DNA of 64,000 nucleotides from Kosakonia arachidis (GCF_900116535.1 NZ_FPAU01000006.1:62001-126000), one strand, 5' to 3'. Positions 1 to 11,097 are shown, counted from the first letter of the stretch. Translations and numbers: made by a program. Notes: generated by a model from the sequence alone, not told the origin.

Positions 1-3000
1 TCGAACTGGGAGTCGGACACTTTATTAAAAATGGCCGATCTGGTGTACACCGGCCGCTTTGACCTCAATCCGGTGCGCAATACCCGGGAAAAACTGCTAT
101 TGCCGTTAAGCGGTATCCAGCCATTGCAGCAGACCGGCGTCTATGTTGCAGTGATGAATCAAGCCGGGCACTACAACTACAGCAATGCCGCCACGCTGTT
201 CACCCTCAGTAATATCGGCCTCTCGGCGCACCGTTACCATAACCGGCTGGATATTTTCACCCAAGGGCTGGAAAACGGTGCAGCCCTCTCCGGCATTGAT
301 GTGTCGCTACTGAATGAGAAGGGGCAAACCCTGGCGCAGGCGACCAGCGATGCAGATGGGCACGCTACCCTGAGCACCGATAGAGAAGCTGCTCTGGTGC
401 TGGCGCGCAAAGAGGGCGAAACCACACTGCTGGATCTGAAATTACCGGCACTGGATCTGGCCGAGTTCGCCATTGCGGGCGAGCCAGGTTACAGCAAGCA
501 GTTCTTTATGTTTGGCCCGCGCGATCTTTATCGCCCCGGTGAAACGGTGATTCTCAATGGCCTGCTACGCGACAGTGATGGTAAACCGCTGGCGGAGCAG
601 CCGGTCAAACTCGAAGTGGTCAAACCGGACGGTCAGGTGGTTCGCACAGTGGTCAGCCAGCCACAAAATGGCCTGTATCATTTTACTTATTCGCTGGATG
701 CCAGCGCGCAAACGGGAATGTGGCATATCCGCGCCAACACTGGCGATAATCTGCCGCGTGAATGGGGTTTCCACGTTGAAGATTTTATGCCGGAGCGTAT
801 GGCGCTGAACATTACGCCGCAGCCGGTGCCGGTAGATCCGGCCGCAGATGTGGTATTTAACGTTAATGGTCACTACCTCTATGGCGCACCCGCCAGCGGC
901 AATACATTGCAGGGGCAACTGTTCCTGCGTCCTCTGCGCGAAGCGGTAGCTGCGCTGCCAGGTTTCCAGTTCGGTGATATTGCGGAAGAGAACCTGAGCC
1001 GTAGCCTGGATGAAGTACATCTGACGCTGGATAACGAAGGTCAGGGGGCGGTCAGTGTGCCGAGCCAGTGGCAGGAAACCCACTCGCCGTTACAGGTGAT
1101 TTTGCAAGCCAGCCTGCTGGAATCGGGCGGACGCCCGGTTACGCGCCGCGTGGAACAGGCCATCTGGCCTGCGTCATTACTGCCGGGGATCCGTCCGCAA
1201 TTTGCCGCTAAAGCCGTTTACGATTACCGCACCGACACTACCGTCAATCAGCCGATTGTTGATGAAGGCAGCAACGCTGCATTCGACATTGTCTATGCCG
1301 ATGCCGCCGGGACGAAAAAGGCGGTTAGTGATTTGCAGGTGCGCCTGATCCGCGAACGGCGTGACTATTTCTGGAACTGGTCGGAAAGCGAAGGCTGGCA
1401 GTCGCAGTTTAACCAGAAAGATCTGGTGGAAGGTGAGCAGAGCCTCAGCCTCGCAGCGGATGAAACGGGTAAGGTGAGTTTCCCGGTGGACTGGGGTTCT
1501 TACCGCCTGGAAGTGAAAGGGCCAAACGACACTGTCAGCAGCGTGCGTTTCTGGGCTGGTTATAGCTGGCAGGACAACAGCGACGGTGCGGGTGCCTCGC
1601 GGCCTGACCGTGTCACTATGAAGCTGGATAAACCAGGTTATAAACCGGGCGACACCGTGAAATTGCACATCACCGCGCCAGCCGCAGGTAAAGGTTACGC
1701 GATGATCGAATCCAGTGAAGGCCCACTGTGGTGGAAAGAGATTGATGTGCCAGCCGACGGCCTCGATCTGAGTATTCCGCTCGATCAAAAATGGCAGCGT
1801 CACGATCTCTACCTCAGCACGTTGGTGATCCGTCCTGGCGATAAATCGAAATCCGCCACACCAAAACGCGCGGTCGGTTTGCTGCACTTACCGATGGGCG
1901 ATGAAAACCGCCGACTCGACATTGCGCTGGATGCGCCACCAAAAATGCGTCCCAACCAGCCGCTGACTATCAAAGTGAAGGCGACGGTGAAAAACGGCGA
2001 AACCCCGAAACAGGTGAATGTGTTGCTCTCCGCCGTAGATAGCGGTGTGTTGAATATTACCGATTATGTAACGCCAGATCCGTGGCAGGCCTTTTTCGGG
2101 CAGAAACGCTACGGTGCGGATATCTATGATATTTACGGCCAGGTGATTGAAGGCCAAGGGCGTCTTGCTGCGCTGCGCTTCGGCGGCGATGGCGACGAAA
2201 TGAATCGCGGCGGAAAACCACCGGTCAATCACGTCACCATCATTGCCCAGCAGGCGCAGCCGGTGCAACTGGATGAAAATGGCGAAGGAACGGTGACGTT
2301 ACCCATTGGTGATTTCAATGGTGAATTGCGGGTGATGGCGCAGGCATGGACGGCAGAGGATTTTGGTAGCAGCGAAAGCAAAGTAGTGGTGGCCGCACCA
2401 GTAATAGCCGAACTTAACACGCCACGTTTCCTCGGCAGCGGTGACACGTCGCGCCTGACACTGGATCTCACCAACCTGACCGATCGGCCGCAAACACTCA
2501 ATGTGGCTCTGACCGCAGGAGGTTTACTGGCGCTGGAAAGCCAATCGCCGGAGCCGCTCACATTGCCGGCCGGTGAGCGCACCACATTGTTCATTCCGGT
2601 GCGGGCGCTGGACGGCTTTGGCGACGCTGAAATTAACGCGCAAATAAGCGGGCTGACGCTACCGGGCGAAACCTTTGCCCCGCTACAGAAGCAGTGGAAA
2701 ATCGGTGTGCGTCCGCCATTTGCTGCACAAACAGTCAACAGTGGCGCGATGCTTAAACCTGGCGAGAGCTGGCACGCGCCGGAACAACATCTGGCAGGCA
2801 TTGCACCGGCCACGCTTCAGGGACGCCTGCTGTTAAGTGGCAAACCGCCACTCAATATCGCGCGCTATATTCAGGAGCTAAAAGCCTATCCGTACGGCTG
2901 CCTTGAACAGACTACCAGCGGCTTATTCCCGTCGCTTTATACTAATGCTGCGCAGCTTAAAGCGCTCGGTATTAAAGGCGACAGCGACGAACAGCGGCGT

Positions 3001-4299
3001 GCAGCTGTCGATATCGGTATTTCCAGGCTGCTGCAGATGCAGCGCGATGACGGTGGCTTTTCTCTGTGGGATAAGAGCGGGCCGGAAGAGTACTGGCTGA
3101 CGGCATATGTCACCGATTTTCTGGTTAGCGCCTCGGCGCAAGGATACAGCGTTCCGTCGGAGGCGCTGAACAACGCGAACAACCGCCTGCTGCGTTATTT
3201 GCAGGACCCTGCAACAATGGCGGTGCGCTATAGCGACGATCTTCCGGCAACAAAATTTGCAGTGCAAAGCTATGCCGGGCTGGTACTGGCGCGTCAGCAA
3301 AAAGCGCCGCTGGGTGCGCTGCGTGAAATCTGGCAGCGTCACGACCAGGCCAAAGCAGGGTTACCGCTGATGCAGTTGGGTGTGGCGTTAAAACTGATGG
3401 GTGACACGCAGCGTAGCGAACAGGCACTGGCGCTGGCATTGAAAACCCCGCGTGTGAAAGGTAATCACTGGCTGGCAGATTATGGTAGCGAGCTGCGCGA
3501 TAACGCGCTGATGCTGGCGTTGCTGGAAGAAAATACGCTGCTGGAACAGGAGCAGACTCGCCTGCTGGCGACGCTCTCGGAACAGGCTTACGGGCAGCGT
3601 TGGTTATCCACGCAGGAAAGCAATGCCTTATTCATGGCCGGACGTAACCTGCAAAATGCCTCCGGGGCGTGGGAGGCGCAAACTTCGCTGGAGACGGCGG
3701 TGCTCGGTGGTGATAAATCGCAAACCCGCAACCTCGATGCCGATCAACTGGCGGCATTGCAGGTCACCAACAGCGGTAGCTCGCCGTTATGGCTGCGTCT
3801 GGACAGCAGCGGGTATCCGATGCAGGCACCTGTGCCTTCTGACAACGTGCTGCATATTGAACGCACGGTGCTGGGTACTGATGGACGGAGTAAATCGTTC
3901 TCATCACTGAAAAGCGGCGAGCTGGTACTGGTCTGGCTTGAAGTGAGCGCCAGCCAGAATGTCCCGGACGCGCTGGTGGTGGATTTACTGCCTGCCGGTC
4001 TGGAGCTGGAAAACCAGAACCTCGCAAGTAGCAGTGCCAGCCTCCAGGATAGCGGTAGCGAAGTACAGGAACTGCTTAACCGGATGCAGCAAGCTGACAT
4101 TCAGCATATGGAGTTCCGCGACGATCGCTTCGTGGCTGCCGTGTCGGTGAGCGAAGGCCAGCCGGTGACACTGGTCTATCTGGCGCGAGCGGTAACGCCG
4201 GGTACGTATCAGGTGCCAGCGCCACAAGTGGAATCAATGTACGTTCCGCAGTGGCGGGCAATCGGCGAGACCCGCAGCCCGATGATCATTGTCCCGTAA
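1..4299 (+). CDS. yfhM: Alpha-2-macroglobulin family lipoprotein, partial (5' end outside window)
   Basis: The reading frame is open from base 1, so the start codon lies upstream of the window. About 1,430 residues are present, against roughly 1,650 for E. coli YfhM, so the lipoprotein signal and first domains are missing. The thioester motif of the family (GCLEQ, cysteine codon at 2899) is intact, followed by the helical thioester-domain repeats and a C-terminal receptor-binding-like domain. Bacterial alpha-2-macroglobulins are periplasmic lipoproteins thought to trap invading proteases. yfhM is classically paired with the penicillin-binding protein gene pbpC, which starts one base after its stop codon here, so the two are probably translationally coupled and act together in envelope defence and repair. 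Identification is by family motif and conserved gene order. Confidence 0.95.
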   Translation, partial: SNWESDTLLKMADLVYTGRFDLNPVRNTREKLLLPLSGIQPLQQTGVYVAVMNQAGHYNYSNAATLFTLSNIGLSAHRYHNRLDIFTQGLENGAALSGIDVSLLNEKGQTLAQATSDADGHATLSTDREAALVLARKEGETTLLDLKLPALDLAEFAIAGEPGYSKQFFMFGPRDLYRPGETVILNGLLRDSDGKPLAEQPVKLEVVKPDGQVVRTVVSQPQNGLYHFTYSLDASAQTGMWHIRANTGDNLPREWGFHVEDFMPERMALNITPQPVPVDPAADVVFNVNGHYLYGAPASGNTLQGQLFLRPLREAVAALPGFQFGDIAEENLSRSLDEVHLTLDNEGQGAVSVPSQWQETHSPLQVILQASLLESGGRPVTRRVEQAIWPASLLPGIRPQFAAKAVYDYRTDTTVNQPIVDEGSNAAFDIVYADAAGTKKAVSDLQVRLIRERRDYFWNWSESEGWQSQFNQKDLVEGEQSLSLAADETGKVSFPVDWGSYRLEVKGPNDTVSSVRFWAGYSWQDNSDGAGASRPDRVTMKLDKPGYKPGDTVKLHITAPAAGKGYAMIESSEGPLWWKEIDVPADGLDLSIPLDQKWQRHDLYLSTLVIRPGDKSKSATPKRAVGLLHLPMGDENRRLDIALDAPPKMRPNQPLTIKVKATVKNGETPKQVNVLLSAVDSGVLNITDYVTPDPWQAFFGQKRYGADIYDIYGQVIEGQGRLAALRFGGDGDEMNRGGKPPVNHVTIIAQQAQPVQLDENGEGTVTLPIGDFNGELRVMAQAWTAEDFGSSESKVVVAAPVIAELNTPRFLGSGDTSRLTLDLTNLTDRPQTLNVALTAGGLLALESQSPEPLTLPAGERTTLFIPVRALDGFGDAEINAQISGLTLPGETFAPLQKQWKIGVRPPFAAQTVNSGAMLKPGESWHAPEQHLAGIAPATLQGRLLLSGKPPLNIARYIQELKAYPYGCLEQTTSGLFPSLYTNAAQLKALGIKGDSDEQRRAAVDIGISRLLQMQRDDGGFSLWDKSGPEEYWLTAYVTDFLVSASAQGYSVPSEALNNANNRLLRYLQDPATMAVRYSDDLPATKFAVQSYAGLVLARQQKAPLGALREIWQRHDQAKAGLPLMQLGVALKLMGDTQRSEQALALALKTPRVKGNHWLADYGSELRDNALMLALLEENTLLEQEQTRLLATLSEQAYGQRWLSTQESNALFMAGRNLQNASGAWEAQTSLETAVLGGDKSQTRNLDADQLAALQVTNSGSSPLWLRLDSSGYPMQAPVPSDNVLHIERTVLGTDGRSKSFSSLKSGELVLVWLEVSASQNVPDALVVDLLPAGLELENQNLASSSASLQDSGSEVQELLNRMQQADIQHMEFRDDRFVAAVSVSEGQPVTLVYLARAVTPGTYQVPAPQVESMYVPQWRAIGETRSPMIIVP

Positions 4300-4300
4300 T

Positions 4301-6622
4301 GTGAAAAAGCCTCTGTTATATACCCGCTTGCGCTGGCTGGTGGGAGGGATGTTGCTACTGATTCTCGGCGTTATTGCTGCGGACAGAATCTGGCCGTTGC
4401 CGCTGAATGAAGTTGCGCCAGCACGGGTGGTGGTCGCGCAAGAGGGAACGCCGTTATGGCGTTTTGCCGACGCGGAAGGTATCTGGCGCTATCCGGTGAC
4501 CATCGAAGAGGTTTCGCCGCACTATTTACAGGCGCTCATTCAATATGAAGATCGCTGGTTCTGGGCGCATCCTGGCGTTAATCCGTTTTCCGTTTTGCGG
4601 GCCGCCTGGCAGGATTTGCGTGCCGGGCGCGTGGTATCTGGCGGTAGCACACTGACCATGCAGGTCGCCAGGTTGCTGGATCCGCACCCGCGTACTTTTG
4701 GCGGTAAAATCCGCCAGCTATGGCGAGCGGTACAACTGGAGTGGCACCTTTCCAAACGCGAGATCCTCACGCTGTATCTTAATCGCGCACCGTTTGGTGG
4801 CACATTACAGGGGGTTGGCGCGGCGAGCTGGACTTATCTGGGTAAATCACCGGCGAAACTCAGCTATTCCGAAGCGGCGTTGTTGGCCGTTTTGCCGCAG
4901 GCACCCAGCCGTTTGCGGCCGGATCGCTGGCCGCAACGCGCGCAGGCCGCACGTGACAAAGTGCTGGATCGCATGGTGGCGCAAAAAGTGTGGCCTGCCT
5001 CGCAGATGAAAGAGTCACGCGAAGAGCCGGTATGGCTGGCTCCGCGGCAGATGCCGCAACTGGCACCGTTATTTGCCAGGCGTATGCTTGCATCCAGTAA
5101 AGCCCTGAAGATAACAACCACGCTTGATGCCAGCCTGCAACGGCAACTGGAAGAAATGGCTCTGAGCATAAAATCGCGTTTACCGCTACGCAGTTCGCTG
5201 GCGATAATTGTTGTTGATCACACCAACATGAAGGTGCGTGGCTGGGTCGGATCGGTGGATATTAATGATGACAGCCGTTTTAGCCATGTTGATATGGTCA
5301 GCGCTGTCCGTTCGCCAGGGTCGGTATTAAAACCCTTTATTTATGGTCTGGCGCTTGATAACGGTCTGATTCATCCGGCCTCGTTATTGCAGGATGTTCC
5401 GCGCCGGGTGGGAGATTATCGTCCAGGTAATTTCGACAGTGGTTTTCATGGCCCGGTGAGTGTGAGTGAAGCGCTGGTAAGATCACTCAATTTGCCTGCG
5501 GTGCAGGTGCTGGAAGCCTATGGCCCGAAAACCTTTGCCGCTAACTTGCGCAATGCCGGTCTACCGTTGATTCTGCCTGTCGGTGCGGAACCCAATCTGG
5601 CGTTGATTCTCGGTGGCGCAGGGGCGCGGCTGGAGGACATCGCTGCAGCCTACAGCGCCTTTGCCCGTCATGGCAATGTGGGAAGATTACGTATGACGCC
5701 GGATGCTCCGCTTGAAGAACGTCGGTTGATGTCGCCGGGCGCTGCGTGGATCATTCGCCGTATTCTGGCAGGCGAAGCGCAGCCGGTACCGGATGAGGCG
5801 TTGCCGCAGGTGGTGCCGCTGGCATGGAAAACCGGTACTAGCTATGGCTACCGCGATGCGTGGGCGATAGGTATTAATGCCCGCTATGTAATCGGTATCT
5901 GGACCGGGCGACCAGACGGTACACCCGTTGCCGGTCAGTTTGGTTTCGCCAGCGCTGTGCCGCTGTTGAATCAGGTTAACAACCTGCTGCAACCGCGCTC
6001 GGCAATAGAACAATCCCGCCTGCCACGCGACCCGCGACCCGCGTCTGTAAGTAGTGGCATCATCTGCTGGCCTGGGGGGCAGAGCCTGCCTGAGGGAGAC
6101 AGCAATTGTCGCCGCCGTCTGGCAACGTGGTTACTGGATGGCAGTCAGCCGCCAACGCTGTTGATGCCGGAGCAGGAGGGGTTGCACGGCATTCGCTTTC
6201 CGCTGTGGTTAAACAGTGCAGGGCACAGAGTGGCGGCGGATTGTCCGGATGCGCAGCAGAAAACCTGGATTGTCTGGCCGCGACCCCTGGAACCCTGGTT
6301 GCCCGCCAGTGAACGTCGCGCTGTGCGCTTGCCTGCCGCCGATCCCCGTTGTCCACCGCGTGATGACAACGCACCGCCACCGCTGTTACTAAGTGGCGTG
6401 CGGGAAGGCGCCGTGATTAAGCGCGTTCCGGGACAAGGGTTTGCATTGCTGCCGTTGCAAAGCAGTGGCGGAGAAGGGGAGCGCTGGTGGTTTTTAAATG
6501 GTGAGCCGTTAACGATGCATACGAGTTTATTGAATCTGCGGCTTGATAAAACTGGTGAATATCAGTTATTGGTTATGGATGAGACGGGACAGGTGGCGAC
6601 AGTGCAGTTTACTGTGCAATAA
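4301..6622 (+). CDS. pbpC: Penicillin-binding protein 1C
   Basis: Bifunctional class A peptidoglycan synthase of about 773 residues. Visible in order are an N-terminal membrane anchor, a glycosyltransferase domain (EDRWFW followed by HPGVNP; later GGSTLTMQ), a transpeptidase domain with the SPGSVLKP active-site serine/lysine box and the KTGTSYG box, and the C-terminal BiPBP_C domain typical of PBP1C. The proposed start is the GTG at 4301, directly after the yfhM stop. A TTG at 4289, overlapping yfhM by 11 bases, is the alternative; no in-frame ATG exists nearby. The arrangement implies co-transcription with yfhM. The product acts at the outer face of the inner membrane. Confidence 0.93.
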   Translation: MKKPLLYTRLRWLVGGMLLLILGVIAADRIWPLPLNEVAPARVVVAQEGTPLWRFADAEGIWRYPVTIEEVSPHYLQALIQYEDRWFWAHPGVNPFSVLRAAWQDLRAGRVVSGGSTLTMQVARLLDPHPRTFGGKIRQLWRAVQLEWHLSKREILTLYLNRAPFGGTLQGVGAASWTYLGKSPAKLSYSEAALLAVLPQAPSRLRPDRWPQRAQAARDKVLDRMVAQKVWPASQMKESREEPVWLAPRQMPQLAPLFARRMLASSKALKITTTLDASLQRQLEEMALSIKSRLPLRSSLAIIVVDHTNMKVRGWVGSVDINDDSRFSHVDMVSAVRSPGSVLKPFIYGLALDNGLIHPASLLQDVPRRVGDYRPGNFDSGFHGPVSVSEALVRSLNLPAVQVLEAYGPKTFAANLRNAGLPLILPVGAEPNLALILGGAGARLEDIAAAYSAFARHGNVGRLRMTPDAPLEERRLMSPGAAWIIRRILAGEAQPVPDEALPQVVPLAWKTGTSYGYRDAWAIGINARYVIGIWTGRPDGTPVAGQFGFASAVPLLNQVNNLLQPRSAIEQSRLPRDPRPASVSSGIICWPGGQSLPEGDSNCRRRLATWLLDGSQPPTLLMPEQEGLHGIRFPLWLNSAGHRVAADCPDAQQKTWIVWPRPLEPWLPASERRAVRLPAADPRCPPRDDNAPPPLLLSGVREGAVIKRVPGQGFALLPLQSSGGEGERWWFLNGEPLTMHTSLLNLRLDKTGEYQLLVMDETGQVATVQFTVQ

Positions 6623-6696
6623 ACGCACAAATGGCGAGTTTGGTGAACGGTGTTGCTAAAACTAGTCTCATTTTAAAAAAATGTTACCTTCATCCA

Positions 6697-6725
6697 TAGG
6701 CAACGCCTTCGTTGCTCTTTATAAT
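6697..6725 (+). promoter_or_regulatory. Likely sigma-70 promoter of ndk
   Basis: A perfect TATAAT lies at 6720-6725 with TAGGCA (4 of 6 matches to TTGACA) at 6697-6702 and a 17-base spacer. It is about 48 bases upstream of the ndk start codon. Assigned by eye only. Confidence 0.6.
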
Positions 6726-6772
6726 CCGCGCCACACCTATACAGGGCAACAGAACAACTTACAGAGGTAAAC

Positions 6773-7204
6773 ATGGCTATTGAACGTACTTTTTCCATCA
6801 TTAAACCGAATGCGGTGGCAAAAAACGTTATTGGCAGCATCTTCTCTCGCTTCGAAGCGGCTGGTTTCAAAATCGTTGGCACCAAAATGCTGCACCTGAC
6901 CGTTGAGCAGGCTCGCGGTTTCTACGCTGAGCATGAAGGCCGCCCGTTTTTTGACGGTTTGGTTGAATTCATGACGTCTGGTCCGATCGTGGTTTCTGTC
7001 CTGGAAGGTGAAAATGCCGTGCAACGTCACCGCGATCTGCTGGGCGCAACCAACCCGGCGAACGCACTGGCTGGTACTTTGCGCGCTGACTATGCAGACA
7101 GCTTCACCGAAAACGGTACGCACGGTTCCGATTCCGTAGAATCTGCGGCCCGCGAAATCGCTTTCTTCTTTGCTGAAGGCGAAGTTTGCCCACGTACGCG
7201 CTGA
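6773..7204 (+). CDS. ndk: Nucleoside diphosphate kinase
   Basis: 143 residues, the exact length of E. coli Ndk and nearly identical to it. It transfers the gamma phosphate of ATP to nucleoside diphosphates through a phosphohistidine; the active-site histidine is in NGTHGSDS near residue 117. Start ATG is preceded by AGAGG. It is followed by a strong rho-independent terminator, so it is probably monocistronic. Cytoplasmic housekeeping enzyme balancing NTP and dNTP pools. Confidence 0.98.
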
Positions 7205-7286
7205 TCGTGTAACGAGTTTTACACTTTTCTTTGGCAAATGCCGCGTGCAAACGTGGTATCTGCGCGTCAGAATTTGTACAATACCG

Positions 7287-7326
7287 CGCCCCAGGATGAG
7301 CAGACGCTTGCCTGGGGCGTTTCTTT
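7287..7326 (+). terminator. Rho-independent terminator after ndk
   Basis: A 9-bp perfect stem, CGCCCCAGG at 7287-7295 with CCTGGGGCG at 7311-7319, is followed by a T-rich tail (TTTCTTTT). Confidence 0.85.
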
Positions 7327-7374
7327 TCAACCCTCCATGGGCCATAACGTGTAATAACGAGGCCGGAATAAAAT

Positions 7375-8541
7375 ATGTCTGAACAAATTGCCATGCCTGA
7401 GAACGATGCTCTCACGGTTCCAAACAGAGACGCAAAAATTAACCTGCTGGATTTAAACCGTCAGCAGATGCGTGAATTTTTCAAAAACTTAGGTGAAAAA
7501 CCCTTCCGCGCCGATCAGGTGATGAAGTGGATGTATCACTACTGCAGCGACGACTTTGATGAGATGACCGACATCAACAAAGTTCTGCGCAACAAATTAA
7601 AAGAAGTGGCTGAAATTCGCGCCCCTGAAGTTGTGGAAGAACAACGTTCTTCCGATGGCACCATCAAATGGGCGATTGCCGTTGGGGATCAGCGCGTTGA
7701 AACCGTTTATATCCCGGAAGAAGACCGTGCAACGCTCTGTGTCTCTTCACAGGTGGGATGTGCGCTGGAGTGTAAATTCTGCTCTACTGCGCAACAGGGT
7801 TTTAACCGCAACCTGCGCGTTTCCGAAATCATTGGTCAGGTGTGGCGTGCGGCGAAAATTATCGGCGCAGCGAAAGTCACCGGCAGTCGCCCGATCACCA
7901 ACGTGGTGATGATGGGCATGGGCGAGCCGCTGCTCAACCTGACGAATGTGGTGCCGGCAATGGAGATTATGCTGGATGATTTTGGTTTTGGTCTTTCTAA
8001 ACGTCGCGTTACGCTCTCGACTTCAGGTGTAGTCCCGGCGCTGGATAAGCTGGGCGATATGATTGACGTTGCGCTGGCTATCTCCCTGCACGCGCCAAAC
8101 GATGAAATCCGTGATGAAATTGTACCGATCAACAAGAAGTACAATATCGAAACCTTCCTCAGCGCAGTTCGTCGTTACATTGGAAAATCCAACGCCAACC
8201 AGGGTCGTGTGACCATTGAATATGTGATGCTGGACCATGTAAACGATGGCACGGAGCATGCACATGAACTGGCTGAGCTATTAAAAGATACACCGTGCAA
8301 AATCAACCTGATTCCGTGGAATCCGTTCCCAGGCGCGCCGTATGGTCGTAGCTCTAATAGCCGTATCGATCGTTTCTGCAAGGTGCTGATGAGTTATGGC
8401 TTCACCACCATCGTGCGTAAAACGCGCGGCGATGATATCGATGCCGCTTGTGGTCAGTTGGCGGGTGATGTGATCGACCGTACCAAGCGTACAATGCGTA
8501 AGCGTATGCAGGGCGAAACGATCGCGGTGAAGGCGCTGTAA
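7375..8541 (+). CDS. rlmN: Dual-specificity 23S rRNA (A2503-C2)/tRNA (A37-C2) methyltransferase, radical SAM
   Basis: 388 residues, close to the 384 of E. coli RlmN. It methylates C2 of adenine 2503 in 23S rRNA and adenine 37 in several tRNAs. The radical-SAM CxxxCxxC iron-sulfur motif is seen as CALECKFC at residues 129-136, and the SAM-binding GMGEPL is present. The C-terminal region carries the [12 protein letters not shown] stretch with the conserved second catalytic cysteine. The N-terminus is a little more variable than the rest. It lies between ndk and rodZ as in E. coli. Confidence 0.98.
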   Translation: MSEQIAMPENDALTVPNRDAKINLLDLNRQQMREFFKNLGEKPFRADQVMKWMYHYCSDDFDEMTDINKVLRNKLKEVAEIRAPEVVEEQRSSDGTIKWAIAVGDQRVETVYIPEEDRATLCVSSQVGCALECKFCSTAQQGFNRNLRVSEIIGQVWRAAKIIGAAKVTGSRPITNVVMMGMGEPLLNLTNVVPAMEIMLDDFGFGLSKRRVTLSTSGVVPALDKLGDMIDVALAISLHAPNDEIRDEIVPINKKYNIETFLSAVRRYIGKSNANQGRVTIEYVMLDHVNDGTEHAHELAELLKDTPCKINLIPWNPFPGAPYGRSSNSRIDRFCKVLMSYGFTTIVRKTRGDDIDAACGQLAGDVIDRTKRTMRKRMQGETIAVKAL

Positions 8542-8833
8542 GGCTGCTATGCAGCGCGAAGAATGTGCTGCATTTTATACAAATGTCGAATATTTGGCCT
8601 GTACGTATGTAGGGTCATAATAATTACGGTGCGTTTCTCCTGACTTTAAGGCAGTATGTAGTGATGGAACAAAGGCTTAGCAAAAAGTGCCTAAAGCTGT
8701 TCTGTTATGACGAGCCTGACAGTCTTATACTGTGGGTCTAAGTTTAACTGACCCGGTTATTTCGTGGCGCGTGTGGGCATTATGGCTACACGCGCCTGAA
8801 TGTTTACTTTTCACGTACCAGTAGTTGTAGCGA
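8542..8833. other. rlmN-rodZ intergenic region, probable rodZ promoter
   Basis: About 290 bases without a gene. A TATACT box at 8726-8731 sits about 100 bases before the rodZ start and is the best -10 candidate; its -35 is poor. A stem-forming stretch (CGCGTGTG ... TACACGCG, about 8768-8798) lies in the probable 5' leader of rodZ. Nothing else recognised. Confidence 0.35.
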
Positions 8834-9844
8834 ATGAATACTGAAGCCACTCAAGACCAAAACGAAGTACAAACCACAGGCGTTCGTCTGCGTAGCGCCC
8901 GTGAACAACTTGGACTCAGCCAACAGACGGTTGCAGAACGCTTGTGTCTGAAGGTCTCCACGGTACGCGATATCGAAGAGGATCGATCGCCTGCCGATCT
9001 GGCATCGACGTTTGTGCGTGGTTATATCCGCTCATATGCCCGCCTGGTGCACATTCCCGAAGAAGAATTACTGCCGATGATCGAGAAGCAAGCGCCGGTC
9101 AGAGCAGCGAAAGTTGCTCCGATGCAGACCTTTGCTTTAGGCAAACCGCGCAAAAAACGCGATGGTTGGTTGATGAGTTTTACCTGGCTGGTGCTGTTTG
9201 TAGTGATAGGATTGACGGGGGCCTGGTGGTGGCAGAACCATAAAGCGCAGCAGGAGGAGATCAGCACGATGGCCGATCAATCCTCTGCGGAACTTAATGC
9301 CAGCAACAGCAGTAATAACGCGCAAAGCGTACCGCTGAACAACGATCCTGCCACTGCCTCTGCGGCGGATGATAACTCTTCAACGCCGATTGAACCCCCG
9401 GCTCCGGCTACCACCGCTCAGGCGCCTGATGCCGCGCAGCAGGCACCGGAGAATACCGCCAACCAGAACCCGGTTGTCTCTCCGTCTCAGGCAAATGTTG
9501 GATCAACGCAGCAGCCTGCGGCAACCGCGAGCAGTGGGCAACTGCCTACCGAGCAGGCTGGTGTCGCTGGCGCTGTCGCCGATACCAATGCGTTAGTGAT
9601 GAGCTTTAAAGCTGACTGCTGGCTCGAAGTGAGCGATGCGACCGGCAAAAAACTGTTTAGCGGCCTGCAACGTAAAGATGCCACGCTGAATCTGAACGGT
9701 AAGGCGCCTTATAAACTGAAAATTGGCGCGCCGTCAGCGGTACAGATCCAGTATCAGGGGAAACCTGTCGATCTGAGTCGTTTTATCAGAACTAACCAGG
9801 TTGCGCGTCTGACCCTCAATGCCGAACAATCAGCAATACAGTAA
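8834..9844 (+). CDS. rodZ: Cytoskeleton protein RodZ
   Basis: 336 residues, matching E. coli RodZ (337). It links the MreB cytoskeleton to the cell-wall elongation machinery and helps set rod shape. The layout is textbook: an N-terminal helix-turn-helix of the Cro/CI type (roughly residues 15-85) that binds MreB rather than DNA, a basic juxtamembrane stretch (KPRKKR), one membrane helix around residues 112-134, a long Ala/Pro/Gln/Thr-rich periplasmic linker, and a C-terminal DUF4115 domain from about residue 255. It is followed 26 bases later by ispG, with which it is likely co-transcribed. Confidence 0.97.
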   Translation: MNTEATQDQNEVQTTGVRLRSAREQLGLSQQTVAERLCLKVSTVRDIEEDRSPADLASTFVRGYIRSYARLVHIPEEELLPMIEKQAPVRAAKVAPMQTFALGKPRKKRDGWLMSFTWLVLFVVIGLTGAWWWQNHKAQQEEISTMADQSSAELNASNSSNNAQSVPLNNDPATASAADDNSSTPIEPPAPATTAQAPDAAQQAPENTANQNPVVSPSQANVGSTQQPAATASSGQLPTEQAGVAGAVADTNALVMSFKADCWLEVSDATGKKLFSGLQRKDATLNLNGKAPYKLKIGAPSAVQIQYQGKPVDLSRFIRTNQVARLTLNAEQSAIQ

Positions 9845-9870
9845 CAGACGGGCAACGCGGGAGATTTTTC

Positions 9871-10989
9871 ATGCATAACCAGGCCCCGATTCAACGTCGG
9901 AAATCGAAACGGATTTACGTTGGGAACGTGCCGATCGGCGATGGGGCTCCCATTGCTGTGCAATCAATGACCAACACGCGAACCACGGATGTCGAAGCGA
10001 CGGTCAATCAAATCAAGGCGCTGGAGCGCGTCGGCGCGGATATTGTCCGTGTCTCCGTCCCCACCATGGATGCGGCAGAAGCGTTCAAATTTATCAAACA
10101 GCAAGTGAGTGTTCCGCTGGTGGCGGACATCCATTTTGACTACCGCATCGCGCTGAAAGTGGCCGAATACGGCGTTGACTGTTTGCGCATCAACCCCGGC
10201 AACATCGGTAACGAAGAACGTATCCGCACGGTAGTTGATTGCGCCCGCGATAAAAATATTCCAATCCGCATCGGCGTTAACGCCGGTTCGCTGGAGAAAG
10301 ATCTGCAGGAAAAGTACGGCGAACCGACGCCGCAGGCGCTGCTTGAATCGGCAATGCGCCATGTGGATCACCTCGATCGTCTTAACTTCGATCAATTCAA
10401 AGTCAGCGTAAAAGCCTCTGATGTATTCCTCGCCGTTGAATCCTATCGTCTGCTGGCCAGGCAGATCGATCAGCCGCTGCATCTCGGGATCACCGAAGCT
10501 GGCGGCGCCCGCGCAGGTGCGGTGAAATCCGCTATCGGTCTTGGTTTACTACTCTCTGAAGGCATTGGCGATACGCTGCGCATTTCGCTGGCCGCCGATC
10601 CGGTGGAAGAGATCAAAGTCGGTTTTGATATTCTGAAATCACTGCGTATTCGTTCCCGGGGGATCAACTTTATCGCCTGTCCGACCTGCTCCCGCCAGGA
10701 ATTCGACGTGATTGGTACGGTTAACGCGCTAGAGCAACGGCTGGAAGATATCATTACGCCGATGGATGTCTCCATTATCGGTTGTGTGGTGAATGGCCCA
10801 GGCGAAGCGCTGGTCTCTACACTCGGTGTGACGGGCGGTAATAAGAAAAGTGGCCTGTATGAAGACGGTGTACGCAAAGATCGTCTTGATAATGCAGATA
10901 TGATTGCCCAGCTAGAGGCCCGTATCCGGGCAAAAGCGTCGATCCTTGATGAAGCGCGCCGCATCGACGTGCAACAGGTAGAAAAATAA
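9871..10989 (+). CDS. ispG: 4-hydroxy-3-methylbut-2-enyl diphosphate synthase (GcpE)
   Basis: 372 residues, identical in length to E. coli IspG. It converts methylerythritol cyclodiphosphate to HMBPP in the MEP isoprenoid pathway using a [4Fe-4S] cluster. The cluster ligands are visible as CPTC around residues 270-273, a third cysteine in [12 protein letters not shown], and the conserved glutamate in the same motif. The N-terminal TIM-barrel features such as ADIHFDYR are present. Start ATG follows GGGAG. The gene sits between rodZ and hisS as in E. coli. Confidence 0.98.
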   Translation: MHNQAPIQRRKSKRIYVGNVPIGDGAPIAVQSMTNTRTTDVEATVNQIKALERVGADIVRVSVPTMDAAEAFKFIKQQVSVPLVADIHFDYRIALKVAEYGVDCLRINPGNIGNEERIRTVVDCARDKNIPIRIGVNAGSLEKDLQEKYGEPTPQALLESAMRHVDHLDRLNFDQFKVSVKASDVFLAVESYRLLARQIDQPLHLGITEAGGARAGAVKSAIGLGLLLSEGIGDTLRISLAADPVEEIKVGFDILKSLRIRSRGINFIACPTCSRQEFDVIGTVNALEQRLEDIITPMDVSIIGCVVNGPGEALVSTLGVTGGNKKSGLYEDGVRKDRLDNADMIAQLEARIRAKASILDEARRIDVQQVEK

Positions 10990-11023
10990 CGTAGCTGGGA
11001 AGCGGCTGGCTTCCCGTGTATGA

Positions 11024-11076
11024 TGAACCCGCCCGGCACGGCCCTGACTCGTCGCTGCCCTGAGGGTTCATTTTTT
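11024..11076 (+). terminator. Hairpin with T-tract between ispG and hisS
   Basis: TGAACCC at 11024-11030 pairs with GGGTTCA at 11064-11070, enclosing a GC-rich loop that can fold further, and a run of six T follows. It can act as a partial terminator or as a leader element that modulates hisS expression. Confidence 0.6.
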
Positions 11077-11097
11077 GTATTCATAAAGAGAATAAAC

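Noticed and set aside
11020-11097. N-terminal extension of HisS from an upstream ATG
   Set aside because: The extension overlaps the terminator-like hairpin and is absent from the 424-residue family standard; the GTG at 11098 fits.
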